DNA from: Carya illinoinensis | Lineage: Eukaryota; Streptophyta; Magnoliopsida; Fagales; Juglandaceae | DNA: 64,000 bases | Reading direction: 5' to 3' | Assembly (NCBI RefSeq): GCF_018687715.1 | Contig: NC_056762.1 | Location: forward strand, 28,375,864-28,439,863 | Shown: one piece after another, positions 48,801 to 59,470 of the stretch | How positions within the stretch are numbered: the stretch's first letter is position 1 | Layout: every line of letters starts with the position of its first letter | Notes under the pieces: generated by a model | Seen by the model: only the letters and a program-made list of their open reading frames with translations | What the model was told of the DNA's origin: nothing | Database searches by the model: none | Program-made: the position numbers and the translations under genes

Positions 48801-50276
48801 GATAAAAAAGTTGAAGATTTGAAATTGAAAAGTGTTTTGTGTTTGAGTAATGTTTGAGAAGAAAATATCTGAGAATATTTAAAGAACAGTTGTGTTGCCA
48901 AACGGATCCTAAAACTTCCAGCAGAATCTGGATCAAGACGTTATTCACTGGTCAAACATGACTCATTATACCACTCCTCACACATGACAGGTTTAAGGTT
49001 CTATTCCAAAGTACCTTGGGCTTCTCTTCTACTTTTACTTTCTGCCTTGACTTCAAAAAGTCTTCCTTCGATATACGTTCTCCTACAGCATTAGGAGCGA
49101 AAGCAAAGAATGTAAGCATTGCCAACTCAGACATAACATTAAAAAAATGAAAAATTAATTTTGTTCACCTTTTATCTTATCACGATATACAGGTTCCGCA
49201 CCTCGACCACTTATAGAAGGATCCATCTCTTTAAACCTACAGAGAGGAACGGATAACAGACAATAAACAACTTATATTCACTGAACATAAACTTAAAAAA
49301 AGCGGGCGAAATAATATAAGCCTGAAGTGTCGGTGTTACCTTAACCAATCAGTCTTCTTAGTTCTAGCAATCTCTTCACTGATCTCTTTGCCAGTAAGCA
49401 GACCTGTTTTTCGTGGCTCATTCACAGCAGCTTCCTTTCGGCTTTTTCTTGGTGGGGAAAGATCCTGATGCAAAGATGCATGTGAAGCATTGGTTTCAGT
49501 TGAACGTTTACGTGGAGGGGAAAGATCAGGCAACCCAGGAATCCGAAAACCATCCCTAGTTTTCCTTGGGGGTGAAATGTCCGACCCTGGAGAAGCCTGG
49601 AAGTCATCTTGGTATGAAGAACCACGACGATTCCGTCTAGGAGGAGATATGTCTGGAAATTCAGGTGTTATATCGTTCTGTTGGTGCTTCAGCCGCTGTC
49701 GTGAAGGTGACAAATCGGTGCTACCTCTGCCAAAATCTTCAGGCTTGAGTTCATGTTCTGGTGAAGGTGTGTCATTCCGGACTTCCCGCTTACGTGGTGG
49801 TGACATATCAGAGTTTGGGTCATTAGAATTAGCGGCTTTGGGAGAGAGAGGAACCCAACCACTTCCATCCTCTGATATGGCATTATATGCACGCATAGCC
49901 TTTAGTTGTTCGAGCCTCCTCATCCGCTTAACCTCAATGTCCTCATCAACTTGTGGCTTCTCTTCATCTACATCAAATGACAGAAAATGTTCTTATTACC
50001 ACAATAACAAACTCAACTAGAATTGGAACACTATATACTAGAAACCAAAATGTAATGACTTTTACCAGCTGAATCATCATTGTTTTCCTCTTCAAGATTA
50101 ACTGGTTTCTGCCAAACCGGATCTTCATCCACGACTAAAACACCTTTTACATCTGGTTTACTTTGGACCACCTTCTTCTTCTTCTTTTTCTTTTTCTTTT
50201 CTTCCTCATCATTGCTCTCATATCTCTTCAGATATTCTTTAAGTGACTTGGACCCCGAAGTTGAAGTCGTCACCAT
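45815..50276 (-). CDS. BUD13: BUD13 homolog, RES complex splicing factor (eight exons, 472 aa)
   Basis: Exons (minus order): 50276-50066, 49967-49340, 49236-49169, 49082-49015, 46857-46754, 46483-46411, 46326-46146, 45900-45815; joined 1,419 bases in phase. The start MVTTSTSGSKSLKEYLKRYE is typical of the BUD13 N-terminus. It is followed by a nine-Lys run (residues 27-35) and MRRLEQLKAMRAYNAISEDG (from residue 86). At least six D-[ILM]-SPPRK/R repeats occupy exon 2. The conserved C-terminus has [55 protein letters not shown] and ends WSVSDM. BUD13 with SNU17 and PML1 homologs forms the nuclear RES complex on activated spliceosomes, promoting splicing and nuclear retention of pre-mRNA. Intron 4 (about 2.16 kb) carries a MITE. 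No lesion seen. Confidence 0.95.
48586..48909. repeat. MITE copy 3 in BUD13 intron 4
   Basis: The ends face each other: GGAACTGTTTGGATAC on the left and, read inward from the right, GGATCCGTTTGGCAAC. The body is AT-rich with 'gttgaataaaaatatt' and 'gaagatttgaaattgaaaag', related to copies 1, 2 and 4. It is about 324 bp. The bounding exons 4 and 5 are intact. Confidence 0.7.
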
Positions 50277-51671
50277 CACTCAATATCAATGGCCTTGAAC
50301 TTGCAGTAAAGACAATATATTACTGCATTTGATTTTCAACCAACAAAAAAAAAAAAGGTTTTAAACCCATTAGAATTACCAGCATAGAAGCAGCAGAATC
50401 TATTAACAGCTTCAATGGCCTATATCAGCAGGTTGACTACATATCACAATTTCCCAGTCTAATAGGCAAGATATCAGACAGAAAGTGGGCAATATAAATA
50501 TCAAATTGCGTCCATTTTCATTCACACTTCTATGCTACGAGTTTAGACTCTTCAAGAAGCAACAAATCTTGATGGACAGAATACAAAACACTTAAAAATA
50601 AATAAATAAGTAAAACAAAACAAAACAAAACTCATTGATAATTCACACTACTCCACAAACACATTTAAATTTAATTTTACATATTACAACTTAACCTAGA
50701 ATTTTTTTTTCATTTCTTTCTCCCATGCAATTCATTAACTTATACACAACAGTTAACTATACATAAATAAATATAGTATTGGCAATAGGCCTGAGAAGGT
50801 ATCTATAAATATCCAATTTAGATATTTGTAACCTGTCAAAGCAACCAATCATGGCATATATGTTTGGATTAGATTCCATTTTGAAAGAGTTGACAAAGCA
50901 CTATCTCGTTGAAGGTTCTATGGCTCTGATACCATAACAGAATGGTTTGAATTGTTTTCTCTTCTGAGAAGGTCTTTCATTAATAGGCAAGACTGCCAGC
51001 AATACAAGGAAACTTAAGCTGTACATGCTAATCACATAGAGTGATCCTAGGGAGCTATACTTGGTAAGCTAGATCTCCTCTCCTATTTAGGAGAGTATAT
51101 ACAGCCTAGATTAATAAGTCAATTACAGCTATTACTCAGTAGGAATTTATCTATTGACACGGCATAATTTATGGCCTTCTATTGACATAGGCATTGGGTC
51201 TTCGACAAGTAGTCACTCAGAAAAATGGTGCTCAAATTGGTAATTTCTTCCTTCTAATATCTCTTTCTAGTAAATAAGGGAGAGCTGTTTCTAGGAGGGT
51301 CCATTGGCACAGGCATGAACAGTCTGGACCTTAGGTTATGAGTTTCATGTAGGAGTTTAACCTACCCATACAGACAAGATTAACCATTTGAGTATAATGC
51401 CTATCAGGGACCACAAAGGCGGAGAAGCCCTATTAATATATTTCTAAGGAAGGTTAGGTTTCAAAACACAACATGATAAGGGATAGATTTAGTTTCCCAA
51501 TGAGATTTTCTGATACGGTCCTGCTTGTAAAAATAGGTTGGGTCATAGATTTTGGGACGGACTGGTCAATTGACTCATTAAGCGTTAATGTTAGGTGGTC
51601 TCATTTAAAAAAATATATATATTCTTTCTACAAAGTAAGCACCTAGAAAGAAGAAATGATACTCTCTTGTG
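50277..51671. other. Upstream region of BUD13 and gene-free sequence
   Basis: The first few hundred bases right of 50276 should contain the BUD13 promoter and 5' untranslated region (minus strand); I see no unmistakable TATA box. Beyond that the sequence is AT-rich and contains no recognised gene. Confidence 0.45.
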
Positions 51672-52322
51672 ATACCCCACACTAACTGATGCGATTATGA
51701 ATGGGATCCCACATTGCTTGGAGGGATAAATTCTTGCTTTCTATAATGATTCTAATAAGGCGCCAATTGTACCATTAACTAGTCCTTTTAGATTATGGCC
51801 CAAATGTGCCTTGGATCTCCCTTGAGCATCACAAATGGTCTCAAGCAATGTAGAATCTCATACACCCATCATCCTCACCCACCTTCATAACTGTGATACC
51901 CTTATATGATAAGATTAACGATAGGTGGTGTATGGGATCCCACATTACTTGGGAATGAGAAGTTCTTATTCTTTATAAGGTTCTAATGGGGCTCCAATTG
52001 TATCATTGATTAGTCCTTTTGGAGTATAAGCCATGTGGTTTGAGTCTTCCATTTGAGCGTTACAAATGGTATTAGAGTCTATCCCAACCAGAAATGTGGG
52101 ACTTGAGCCGTGCCACCTACAACGGACAGGCCTGACGTGGGTAGAGATTATGATACTCCTATATGAAAGCTTAAGGGTAGGTGGTGGTGTATGGGATCCC
52201 ACATTGCTTGGGAAAGATAAGTTCTGTCTCTTTATAAGGTTCTAATGGGACTCCAATTATACCATTGACTAGTCCTTTTGGAGTATAGGCCATGTGGTTT
52301 GGGCTTCCATTGGGGCGTTACA
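51672..52322. repeat. Three diverged copies of a dispersed repeat
   Basis: Three head-to-tail copies (starting near 51679, 51893 and 52148) share 'gggatcccacatt', 'aaggttctaatgggg', 'ccaattgtaccattgac' and 'tagtccttttggagtat'. Spacing is about 215 and 255 bp, and divergence is considerable. The 'tgatacc ... gcgttacaaatgg' framework occurs widely in plant genomes. I cannot assign it to a transposon class here. Confidence 0.75.
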
Positions 52323-52622
52323 GTAACCAAATGTCGCCTACTCTCCATCAATGTGCTTTATCTTCCAACTTCCACTTTACAACATACCCTCCTCTCACTT
52401 TTCCCTAACTCTTCGATAGTCCCCTCCCTACCTTCATGTCTCAAACACACTCAACGGCCTCCATTGTCCCTAACTACACCCCCACCTTCACCACCAAACG
52501 ATGTATGCTCTCCATCGCTCTACTTTCTCTTCCAACTCCCTCATTTACACCATTCTCTCACTTTTTTCCCCGACTCATCGCTCCTCTACCTACCTTCGCT
52601 TCTCAAACATGCTCCCAAGTCC
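52323..52622. repeat. Pyrimidine-rich sequence with a two-copy repeat
   Basis: 'tcttccaact', 'cctc', 'ctcacttttt' and 'cttctcaaac' motifs recur about 160 bp apart (52360-52450 and 52525-52615). The resulting open frames are composition artefacts of C/T-rich sequence. Confidence 0.5.
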
Positions 52623-52812
52623 AATAGTTAAGCCTACCAAAACTCAAAGCAGTGCATAAATCTTCCCAAGTTGCTATAATATGGTGCATTTGCCAGGGTA
52701 CCATTCCATATCTGGCGGGGAAAAGCAGAGGAAAATTTGGGCGCTCTTGGTACAATTTGAAAATGGAGTTATGCCACCAGTCTCCCCATGATCCAGAACA
52801 GTTTTCAAACAT
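52603..52812 (-). pseudogene. Possible Ty3/Gypsy gag fragment
   Basis: On the minus strand a 69-residue open stretch contains ATWEDLCTALSFG, which resembles the Trp-x-Asp/Glu-x-Leu/Phe-Cys-x-Ala-Leu motif in the capsid domain of Gypsy gag proteins. Nothing else of such an element is seen nearby. Evidence is thin and chance similarity is possible. Confidence 0.25.
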
Positions 52813-53111
52813 GGTATGTTATTTCTCGAAAACCAAGCAAGACATGTTTAAAATATATAGTTGTGATTTCACAATTGATCTTAGTTCTCATTCTATTCAC
52901 TATCGATCAATTGATGAAATTTGTATTGGGAAGAGTAAAATGGTGCCTACTTAGAAGATACAAAGTCACAGGAAAGATTATCGTAAGATGTTTACATGCA
53001 TGACAAATAAGAAAACTCACATATTAGCTATTTCATAGGACATGGGAAAGGAAAGGCCGAATTCTCAAGGATAAGGTTCGTGTTGACAAACAGATGTTCT
53101 GACAAGTTGCT

Positions 53112-53256
53112 CATCTCAAATGTTGTCATGTTCCCATCAAATCATATCAACCCAAGCAGCTTATCTCAAATATTCTCATGTTCCCATCAAATCATGTCAA
53201 CCAAAGCTGCTTATATCAAATATTATCATGTTCCCATCAAGTCATGTCAACCTAAA
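53112..53256. repeat. 50-bp tandem repeat, about 2.9 copies
   Basis: 'catgttcccatcaaatcat' recurs at 53127, 53177 and 53227, so the period is exactly 50 bp, with units over 90 percent alike by eye. The period is not a multiple of three, so it does not encode a repeat protein. Confidence 0.9.
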
Positions 53257-53288
53257 ACTCTCAATTCCCCAAACAGAAGCGCTGAGGA

Positions 53289-54276
53289 GCAGTCGGGCTG
53301 TTTAAATTAGAAGAGCAGCCCTCCAATGAGATGGTGACACGTAGAAAAAAACACAATGCAGAAATGCAAACTCACCACACAGAATCACCACAAGCGCTTC
53401 CTCATTTCGAACAAGCCCAACCCTTTTACGTGTTGACATCGTCGCTGTCAGTTTGCACCGCCACCCAAGAGCTCAACCCTGCCGAGCAGCGACGGAGCTC
53501 AACCCTGCCGACCAGCGACGGAGCTCGACCCTGTCGAGCCGTGAAGAACTACTGATCAACGAGCAACTACACCCCATTTGACCAAATCTCTCGAAGAAGA
53601 TGCTTCCAAATCCATAAACCAATTTGCATTCAACCTCAAAGAAATTCCAAATAAAATGGCAACCATCGATCGGAATATTACCAGATATCAAGAAGCTAAA
53701 AGATAGAAAAAAAAAAAAAAAATCTTATTTTTGAGGTCTCAAATCCTCCCTACCAAATATAAATCCTCCATAGCTATTCCTCCTCTTCTTCACCCCAACC
53801 ACCAGCTTTTGTTCCTTTCGACCAACAAATTCACACACAATACTCCTAAAAAATAAAGAACAAAAAAATATGAAAACCTAACAATTGAAGACTTCCAAAG
53901 GCTCTGCTTCTTAAAGGCTTGAAGAACCAAAGCAGAGGGGGAATACCTTTAACAGCTTGAAGAACCAAAGCAGGGGAATTCTTCTTCGTAAAGCGATAGA
54001 AATACCGAGCTCCGTCACCATCTATTAGAGATCCGTCACTGTTTGGGTCAAGCTCCGTCCTTGCCACCGTATAGGTCAAGTGTCGTCGGGGATGAGTGTG
54101 GGGTGGGATTTTGTTTGGGTTGGGGTCTCCTGGAAGACGATGGAGTGGGGGATTTCATTTGGGTTTGGTTTGCGTTGTTGATCAGGTGTATGCTAGTGTA
54201 GATTAAACACTATAAATTTCCTACATGTCACCATCTCATTGGAGGGCTGCTCTTCTAATTTTAATAGCCCGACCGC
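53289..54276. mobile_element. 988-bp element with 56-bp terminal inverted repeats
   Basis: The arms 53289-53344 and 54221-54276 are inverse copies matching at about 52 of 56 positions (inner core 'agaagagcagccctccaatg'). The body is non-coding apart from short chance frames and contains three 26-bp tandem units (53469-53546). I could not find an unambiguous target duplication, so the superfamily is open; the long arms would fit a Mutator-like MITE. Confidence 0.7.
53469..53546. repeat. 26-bp tandem repeat, three copies
   Basis: Units starting 'gagctcaaccctgccgagca' at 53469, 53495 and 53521. They are GC-rich in contrast to the surroundings and lie inside the inverted-repeat element. The third unit has diverged most. 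Confidence 0.85.
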
Positions 54277-54579
54277 TTCCCAGTTTTTCTCTTCCCCAAA
54301 AATACAAAATCTACATCGTAAAAATTAAAAAATAAATAAAAAGAAGCAAAATCTTCTAACCAGCCATTCTGACTATGTCCAAAAAACAGCCTTTAATGAA
54401 ATATTGCCATGTAGACCTCCTAGGGGATATATCTTGAACCACAAAACATAGGATGCCCAAGCCATTTCTCTTCCAACCCCACAAATGCCCCCTTCTCTTC
54501 CAACCCCACAAACACCCAGACCATTTCTCTTCCCTCACCGACACCCATACAAATATTATAATAAAAATATATCACAATC
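54277..54579. other. Non-coding sequence right of the inverted-repeat element
   Basis: AT-rich, with a short duplicated 'cttctcttccaaccccacaa' (about 54470 and 54490). No gene seen. Confidence 0.4.
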
Positions 54580-54840
54580 AACAAACACATTCAGATTTTT
54601 AATTCCACAATCAGCAAACACAATGTCCTATTTGAGAAATTTATCAAAATATGGACAACCATCTCGCACAATTTGAATTTGTACAAACACTTTCAGATTT
54701 TTCAAAATCAGCAAACACGGCGTGATATTTGAGAAATTTATCAAAATCTAGACAGTCATGTCCCACAATTTGTGCAAAAATACATGTTCAGATTCTCCAC
54801 AATCAGCAAACACCATGTGGTATTTGACAAGCCAATGACG
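54580..54840. repeat. Tandem repeat of about 100 bp, three copies
   Basis: 'tcagattttt' followed by 'aatcagcaaacac' and 'tatttgagaaatttatcaaa' recurs at about 54591, 54693 and 54788, periods near 102 and 95 bp. Copies are diverged. Confidence 0.75.
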
Positions 54841-55522
54841 CATCGCCCCTTTTTCTCTCTTCCCTGAAGTTATAAGAGAGAGTGAAATGGAAGAGGGAAT
54901 GAGATAGTAACAGAAAGAGAGAGGAACAGTGAGAAAACCCTAAGAGGAATAGTGTGTGATGCAGTCAATGGTAAGTTTGATGGATTTAAATGTTCAAATC
55001 TGGACAGCCATATTTTGAGGTGCGATATTGGAACAACAAACGAATAAGGAAAAAAAAAAAGGAAAAGAGACAATCAAATTGAGAAGAATCAGAAAAGTAA
55101 GATGAAAAAAATTAACCATTTAACCTCTGAGCTGCGACGACACCAAGCAGTGGCTGAATAACGTGCGATGGCAGTACAAGCGGCTGGTGGGCAAGATCAA
55201 CTAGCAAGAAGATAACCAGATTTTCAAGAATGACCGAATGGGGCTCGTAGGATTTTTTTCTGGCAAAGATTCCATGTGATCATTCTCATTTCTTTAAATT
55301 GTATACTGCCAATGTCACCTATTTCTATTGGGGGGCCAGTTAAATCCACTTAGGCAGACGGTCTGTTCCGAAGCGGACTCAAAAAAAGGAACTAAACCCA
55401 GTGTAAGAATTTAATACGCCAGACACTTATCTTCCACCCAAGAGCCCCCAAAAACATCCCATTGATCATCGCCCAAATACACAATCAGATCATCCAATTT
55501 AGGGCTTCAACGAATAATGAAC
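54841..55522. other. Gene-free sequence left of the Harbinger-like element
   Basis: Contains 'gagagag'-rich purine stretches and no supported gene. Ends at the TAA duplication of the next element. Confidence 0.4.
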
Positions 55523-55525
55523 TAA

Positions 55526-57776
55526 GAGCACTCCCAATGGCTTATTCATCCTATCCTTTAAAATACATCACCAAAACCTACTTTTTCTATTTTACATATT
55601 GACTTTTACAATATACCATGCATCAACTTATTTATTTTTTCTTCTTATCATTTAAATAGTATACTTTTTAGTCTTTTTTATTCATTTCAAATATTTACTC
55701 TAACTATCAATGATATCCTCATATCTTTTGATATTTGCAATATCTCCCCATATATAATATCATATAATTATGTTCTATTTTAAATTAATCCAAATTTATA
55801 AACTAAACCAAAATATAAATTAATTCCAATCCAACAACAACCCAGATCTTGAATCTAGCGGAAACCACTAAAATAAGCTTCGAATCCAGGAAACTAATCT
55901 GTCAATAACATGAGGGAGGACCCATGAGCTTGAACACACATGCAAACCCACTAAATATAGAGAACAAGTAAATACAGAGGTGTTTAACTGTTACAAGAAA
56001 AGGGAATGAAAGTGGAAAATGATAGTGTAACTAGAGGGTTCCTGATGGAGTTATTATAATAGTTAAGAGATAATGGACTTGCAGTAATTGAAGGGAAATG
56101 ATACTGCCCAGGGAAAGAAAAACGAAGAGAAATAATAAAATGATACTCAATTAAAAAGCTTGTGATAGTCAACCAAAATCAGCTACTGCAAAATTATAGT
56201 GCTACATGCACATAAAATTAAGTATAAGCAAGAGTAATAAAAACAATCAGAGGACATGCACTATAGGCAAAAAACAGAGGACACGTAGCACTATAGGCAA
56301 AAAAGTATAAGCAAGAGTAGTATCGGAGGCAAAAAGTTAAGTATAAAAAACGATGGACATGCACTTAAAATACAAACTATAAGCATTTCAAGTATAAGCA
56401 TGATAAGTTTCTTCATATCAATAAGTTTGAAGTTTTAGTAATCTTAATGCATGTGGGAGGATTTTACAAAGTCAAATTCATTTTCAATTTGCTGTTAGAG
56501 CTTTTCATATGGAATCCCTTACAATTGGTGCCTTAAATTATGTTAAAAACACTTTCATAGTGAAGATGATGGCTGAAGCTCAATGTATCAACACAATATT
56601 TATTTGGCTGCATCATAATGATCAGAAGTTGACCACAGAAGCATGGTGCTGCAAATATATTTGCAAAAATACCAGAGAAGTTGGTCTAACGGTAATATAG
56701 AGACTAACACATTAAAAATTTCATCTTTCCTAACTGAAATTGGTAGAATAACCAAGGCAGATTTTTCCAAGCCATCAACCATACCACAAAAAAACTCCCA
56801 CCCAAATTTTCCAGGAAAACTAGGAAGAAGTAGATTTCAAGGCAGCACCCAAATTTTCCAACAAGTGGTTGAGTTGCTGGATAATACAAAATAAAAAATA
56901 AAAAATCCAAACTTGTTGGGTTTTAGAAGAAAAAAAACCAATTGAAAAAATCCAACCATCCCCAAATTTGCACAAGAAAAAAAATCCAAAATCACACATT
57001 CCATGCTCAAAAATCTTAGATTTCATCCACTAAATTTTTTTGCATAAACCCGTCGATCATGGTGGCTCAAAAACATATACAAAACCTACGGGTTAGCCTA
57101 CCATCATATACAAAACCATTGTCCCTCCCAGATTCGTTTAATTTTGTCCCTCCTAGGCTCTAGTAGAACATTGTCCCTCCCAGAATCTAACAAGAAACCC
57201 TAAATATGCGACCATCCCCAAATTTGAAGAAGAAAAAACTCCAAAATATACCAACATGCTCGAAAATCCGAGATTTCATCTACTAAAAATTATCACATAA
57301 CTTATTCGAAGGAGAATAGAGAGATTGAGAGAGAAGAGGTTGAACCATACGCCAAACTCACACGGAATAGGAGTTGCGACAGGGACTTATCGGAGAAGAC
57401 GAGTAGAAGGCAACTGTGACCCCACTAATGCTTGAACTGGAAATGTAGAGATTTGAAGCAGCTCTCATTCACACGATCGGAGACGAGCAGAATGCAGATG
57501 GGCAAGGAAGGGAAGACGCGCGAAATAAACTGATGGCTTCAGGGGCCGAAATGAAAATAATTAAATCAGCTAGGCGAGGGGAAATTACACAGATGAGAGA
57601 GAAATGAATAAAAAATAATTTACATTTCTAAACAGTTACCGCTAGAGATGTAGCGGTAGTACTGTGGCAAAATGCATTTTACAGATGAAATAAATCATCC
57701 ATTGGACACCGTTTTCAAACTATTTTCTTTATATTATACAAGAATTTGGGTTTTACATAACCCGTTGTGAGTGCTC
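55526..57776. mobile_element. PIF/Harbinger-like non-autonomous element, 2.25 kb
   Basis: The left end GAGCACTCCCAATGGCTTAT and the inverse of the right end GAGCACTCACAACGGGTTAT match at 17 of 20 bases. TAA stands on both outer sides (55523-55525 and 57777-57779), the duplication typical of PIF/Harbinger. A second, inner inverse match ('ccaatgg ... catc ... taaaatgcat', about 57655-57712) suggests a nested or duplicated end. No transposase is seen. Inside are three 'ttgtccctccca'-type repeats (57118-57190). Confidence 0.7.
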
Positions 57777-57779
57777 TAA

Positions 57780-58640
57780 CAAACTGATTCTAAAATCAAA
57801 ATAACAGGCACAAGTGTATACAAAGCTGAAAAAGAAAAAGAAATAATCTAGAAAACAAAAAAAACAAAAAAAGTAACTCAACTTTTAAAATTCGAATTCT
57901 ATTAAAACACACACAAAACTGTCACCTTGAATCAGCGATTCGATTGAAGCTTCATAAGCTTGTTTTCGTCTTCCACTGCCGAAGTTCCAATTTTAGAGAG
58001 AGACAGAGTGGGGGAGAGACAGAGAGGGAGGAAGAGGAGAGTGAAATGGCTGTGGGGGTTTCGATTGTATTGAGTGCGACGGACCACCAAACCGAGAGAG
58101 AGTCAGCTCGTCTGGATGATGCCAAGCAACATACACAATAATCACGCAAATCACACAAATTGTAGTGAGATTGTGTGAGAAGGATAATCACACAAATTTC
58201 GGGTTTAAGATCGGAGCAAAATGGTGAGAAGAGGGGTTTGGTGGCTGGAGCGAAAATGGTTTGAAGACCGGAGCGGAAATGGTGAGAGAAATAATCACGA
58301 TAAGACAGATTTCAACAAGACGGGGATTTGGTGGACGGAGAGAAGAGGGAGAGAAGCCCGGTTGGGAAAGAGAAATTTTCGAGGGCACGAACAAGACGTT
58401 TTATCGAGTAAAATGCCAGTCTGTGTGCAGTAGAGACCCAAATATGACCGGGAGCTGGTTGGTCACGTAGTGAATGTTTTGATATCGTAAAAAATGTCGG
58501 TGAAATGAAATATTTTAATATAGATATTATTTTATATACCGTTTTAATATAGTTAATATATGATTAAATTATATATATAAATATATATTAATTATATTTT
58601 AAAATAATAATTTATATATAAATAAACTATACATAAATAT
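57780..58640. other. Gene-free sequence with degenerate short repeats
   Basis: At 58205-58350, 'ggagcgaaaatggt' and 'ggggtttggtgg' motifs recur irregularly, giving short open frames on both strands that I do not accept as genes. AT-rich to the right. Confidence 0.4.
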
Positions 58641-58880
58641 ATATATAAATTATAAATAGCCTAATATAAATTGGAGATTAAAAAATAAACTTGTAGTTTG
58701 AAAAAATAAAAAAATAAAAATAAAGGCCGAAATGCCAACTGCTATGGGCCGGTACAGGCCAAAATATCTGCTGGTACAACTGGTATTTGAACCGATACGA
58801 AATAGGTAATATTTATGTACATGCCAGTATGGTACCAAATTTAAAACACGATCTGTAGCGGTACGAAATTTAAAACACTG
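58641..58880. repeat. Dispersed 'ggccggtacaggcc' repeat sequence
   Basis: 'ggccgaaatgccaa', 'gggccggtacaggcc', 'aaccgatacgaaat' and 'aatttaaaacac' (twice, about 58837 and 58868) form a pattern common in dispersed plant repeats. No coding capacity. Confidence 0.4.
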
Positions 58881-59049
58881 CATGTAGCTCAAAGCCTTAT
58901 TATTTTCTGTTTACTTAATTTAATGTAGACATTTTTACATTGTAAAGCTTCTAGTTAATGTATATAGTATGAATATCTCAAATGCGTTATTTATAGATAT
59001 ACAAGGCTTCGTTTAAAATTTAAAAAGATTCACATATAAAAAATGAACA

Positions 59050-59320
59050 TTACTTATTTTTCAAAAATTTCGAATAAAAGTTTTTCCTTTTTATAATTAT
59101 CAAATACAATATCATTTACTTTTCAAAATTTTCTAACCAAATTTTCTACTTTTCATATATGACAACAAAAGTATTTTTTTTTTTCAAAATTTTTCACTAA
59201 AAGTTATCCTTTTTGCAATTGTAAAAAATAGCATCAACTACTTTCAAAATTTTTAAATAAAAGTTTTTTTCTTTTTACAATTATCAAAAAGAGTATCAAT
59301 CACTTTTTAAAATTTTCAAA
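59050..59320. repeat. AT-rich degenerate tandem repeat
   Basis: About four units of 60-70 bp built on 'ttttcaaaatttt', 'ataaaagtttt' and 'tttttacaattatcaaa'. Spacing is irregular. Similar but weaker units continue to about 59470. Confidence 0.7.
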
Positions 59321-59470
59321 CCTACCATGCACATATGAGAGATGACAATCAATTATCTTTCAAATTTTCAAAATTCAAACTTTTAATCATATTATGCACA
59401 TCTGATATATGACAATCAATTATTTTTTAAAAATTCAAATTTTCAAATATATCATAAACATATGAAAAAT

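Noticed and set aside
49490..50020. 176-residue plus-strand frame
   Set aside because: It is the antisense of BUD13 exon 2, whose minus-strand reading is clearly conserved.
53331..53555. 74-residue frame starting in the inverted-repeat arm
   Set aside because: It is driven by the 26-bp repeats and has no known homology.
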